The notes beneath the pieces were generated by a model. It ran no database searches and was not told the DNA's origin. It saw only the letters and a program-made list of their open reading frames with translations. A program made the position numbers and the translations under genes. A stretch of DNA of 5,471 nucleotides from Anaerolineales bacterium (GTDB lineage: Bacteria > Chloroflexota > Anaerolineae > Anaerolineales > UBA6663), in NCBI GenBank assembly GCA_016789165.1, contig JAEURL010000395.1:1-5471 (forward strand), in the 5' to 3' direction. This document shows, one piece after another, positions 4,759 to 5,471 of this stretch (positions within the stretch are counted from its first letter, which is position 1; every line of letters begins with the position of its first letter).

Positions 4759-5471
4759 TCACTGGCCGGCCGGCTGGGCCGGCAGGCGGATGGCGACGCG
4801 GCTGCCCTGGCCGGGCTCGCTCTCCACGTCCACACGGCCGCCGTGCGCCTCGACGATGCGCTTGACCAGCGCCAGGCCCAGGCCGGTGCCTTCGTAGCGC
4901 CGCGTGGCCGAGCCGTCCACCTGATAGAAGGGGGCGAAGATGGCCGGCAGATGCTCGGCCGCGATGCCCACGCCGGTGTCGGCCACGGCCAGCACCACTT
5001 CGGCGGCCGAGGCCGGCGCGGAGGCTGTCACGGAAAAACGCACCACCCCGCCGCGCGGCGTGAACTTCACGGCATTGTCCAGGAGCTGGCCCAGCGCCCA
5101 GCCCAGCTTCTCCCGGTCGGCGCGCCAGACCGGCAGGCCGGCCAGCTCGGTGGTCTCCAGGCGCAGGCCGGCGCGCTCGGCCTTGGGCCGCGCAATGGCC
5201 ACCGCCTCGGCGGCCAGCGCGTCCAGGGCCACGTCATCCCAGGTCATCACCATCTCGCCGCGCATACTGGCCGCGAAATGGATCAGGTCCTCGATCAGCT
5301 TGCGCAGCTCCAGGCCGCTCTTCAAGATGAAGTGGACGGCCTCCTGCTGATCGGCCGGGACCTCGCCCAGCTGGCCGCGGTGCAGCAAGTCGGCGAACCC
5401 GATGACGGTGGCCAGCGGGGTGCGCAGCTCGTGGGAGATGGCGGCCACAAAGCTGGCCTTGAGGGCGTTCA
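4759..5471 (-). CDS. Sensor histidine kinase, C-terminal HisKA and HATPase_c domains; 5' end beyond window
   Basis: The visible 236 residues end at TGA (4759-4761) and continue open past the right edge. Numbering from the first whole codon, the H-box is FVAAISHELRTPL with phospho-acceptor His13 (codon 5431-5433), followed by the second HisKA helix. The ATP-binding domain has the N-box LLDNAVKF (N132), the G1 box VADTGVGI (D164), the F-box IFAPFYQVD and the G2 box GTGLGLALVK (from G194), ending in a normal EPGQGS...RLP strand. All catalytic boxes are intact, so an active kinase is expected: it autophosphorylates on His and passes phosphate to a response regulator. The sensor part, any membrane helices and the partner regulator are outside the window, so the signal is unknown. 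The start codon is not in the window; the GTG at 5448 lies inside the H-box and is not a start. Confidence 0.96.
   Translation of the reverse strand, partial: NALKASFVAAISHELRTPLATVIGFADLLHRGQLGEVPADQQEAVHFILKSGLELRKLIEDLIHFAASMRGEMVMTWDDVALDALAAEAVAIARPKAERAGLRLETTELAGLPVWRADREKLGWALGQLLDNAVKFTPRGGVVRFSVTASAPASAAEVVLAVADTGVGIAAEHLPAIFAPFYQVDGSATRRYEGTGLGLALVKRIVEAHGGRVDVESEPGQGSRVAIRLPAQPAGQ

Noticed and set aside
4759..5448. Kinase gene starting at the GTG at 5448
   Set aside because: That GTG encodes the Val just before the H-box; the frame stays open upstream through NALKASF to the window edge, so the true start is outside.
1..5471. Dense GGCCGG words as a possible recognition or uptake sequence
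   Set aside because: They occur mostly inside genes and follow from Ala-Gly, Ala-Pro and similar codon pairs at very high GC; without a whole-genome count there is no evidence of enrichment beyond composition.

Overview
The window is a very GC-rich stretch of bacterial DNA in which all three supported genes lie on the minus strand. Reading from right to left they are: the C-terminal part of a sensor histidine kinase (running off the right edge), a complete EamA/DMT-family membrane transporter, and the first 1151 codons of a very large exported multidomain protein (running off the left edge). The two cut genes are partial only because of the window edges.

No marker gene fixes the taxon. The extreme GC content, the abundance of GGCCGG words, and a large exported protein that joins Ig-like domains, a pre-peptidase C-terminal-like (PPC) domain and a gingipain-like (C25) region suggest an environmental Chloroflexota, possibly Anaerolineae or a related lineage. 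This is an inference from style, not from a phylogenetic marker.

Layout. 4759-5471 (-): HisKA and HATPase_c domains of a histidine kinase. 4705-4758: a 54-base gap, in the same reading frame as both neighbours, without a recognisable ribosome binding site. 3796-4704 (-): a ten-helix EamA transporter whose N-terminus contains a 15-bp tandem duplication. 3454-3795: a 342-base intergenic stretch, visibly less GC-rich in its middle, with a perfect 7-bp inverted repeat and two weaker ones; it probably carries the promoter and leader of the next gene. 1-3453 (-): the exported protein, made of a long signal peptide, a conserved-looking N-terminal domain, three Ig-like modules each with a C-X7-C motif, a PPC-like domain, and the start of a C25-like region whose expected His/Cys catalytic residues would lie past the left edge.

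The most striking feature is at 949-1164: twelve uninterrupted hexapeptides (GQLTSI, with one variant GEWQSI) placed inside the PPC-like domain, between its two recognisable halves. The peptide units are almost invariant while their codons differ at many synonymous positions, so the peptide itself appears to be under selection. The pattern fits the left-handed parallel beta-helix hexad signature, which would make the insert a small solenoid of about four turns.

The kinase and transporter may be co-transcribed. Nothing in the window ties either of them functionally to the exported protein beyond shared orientation. Long open frames on the plus strand, including one of about 1010 codons opposite the exported protein, are antisense shadows.
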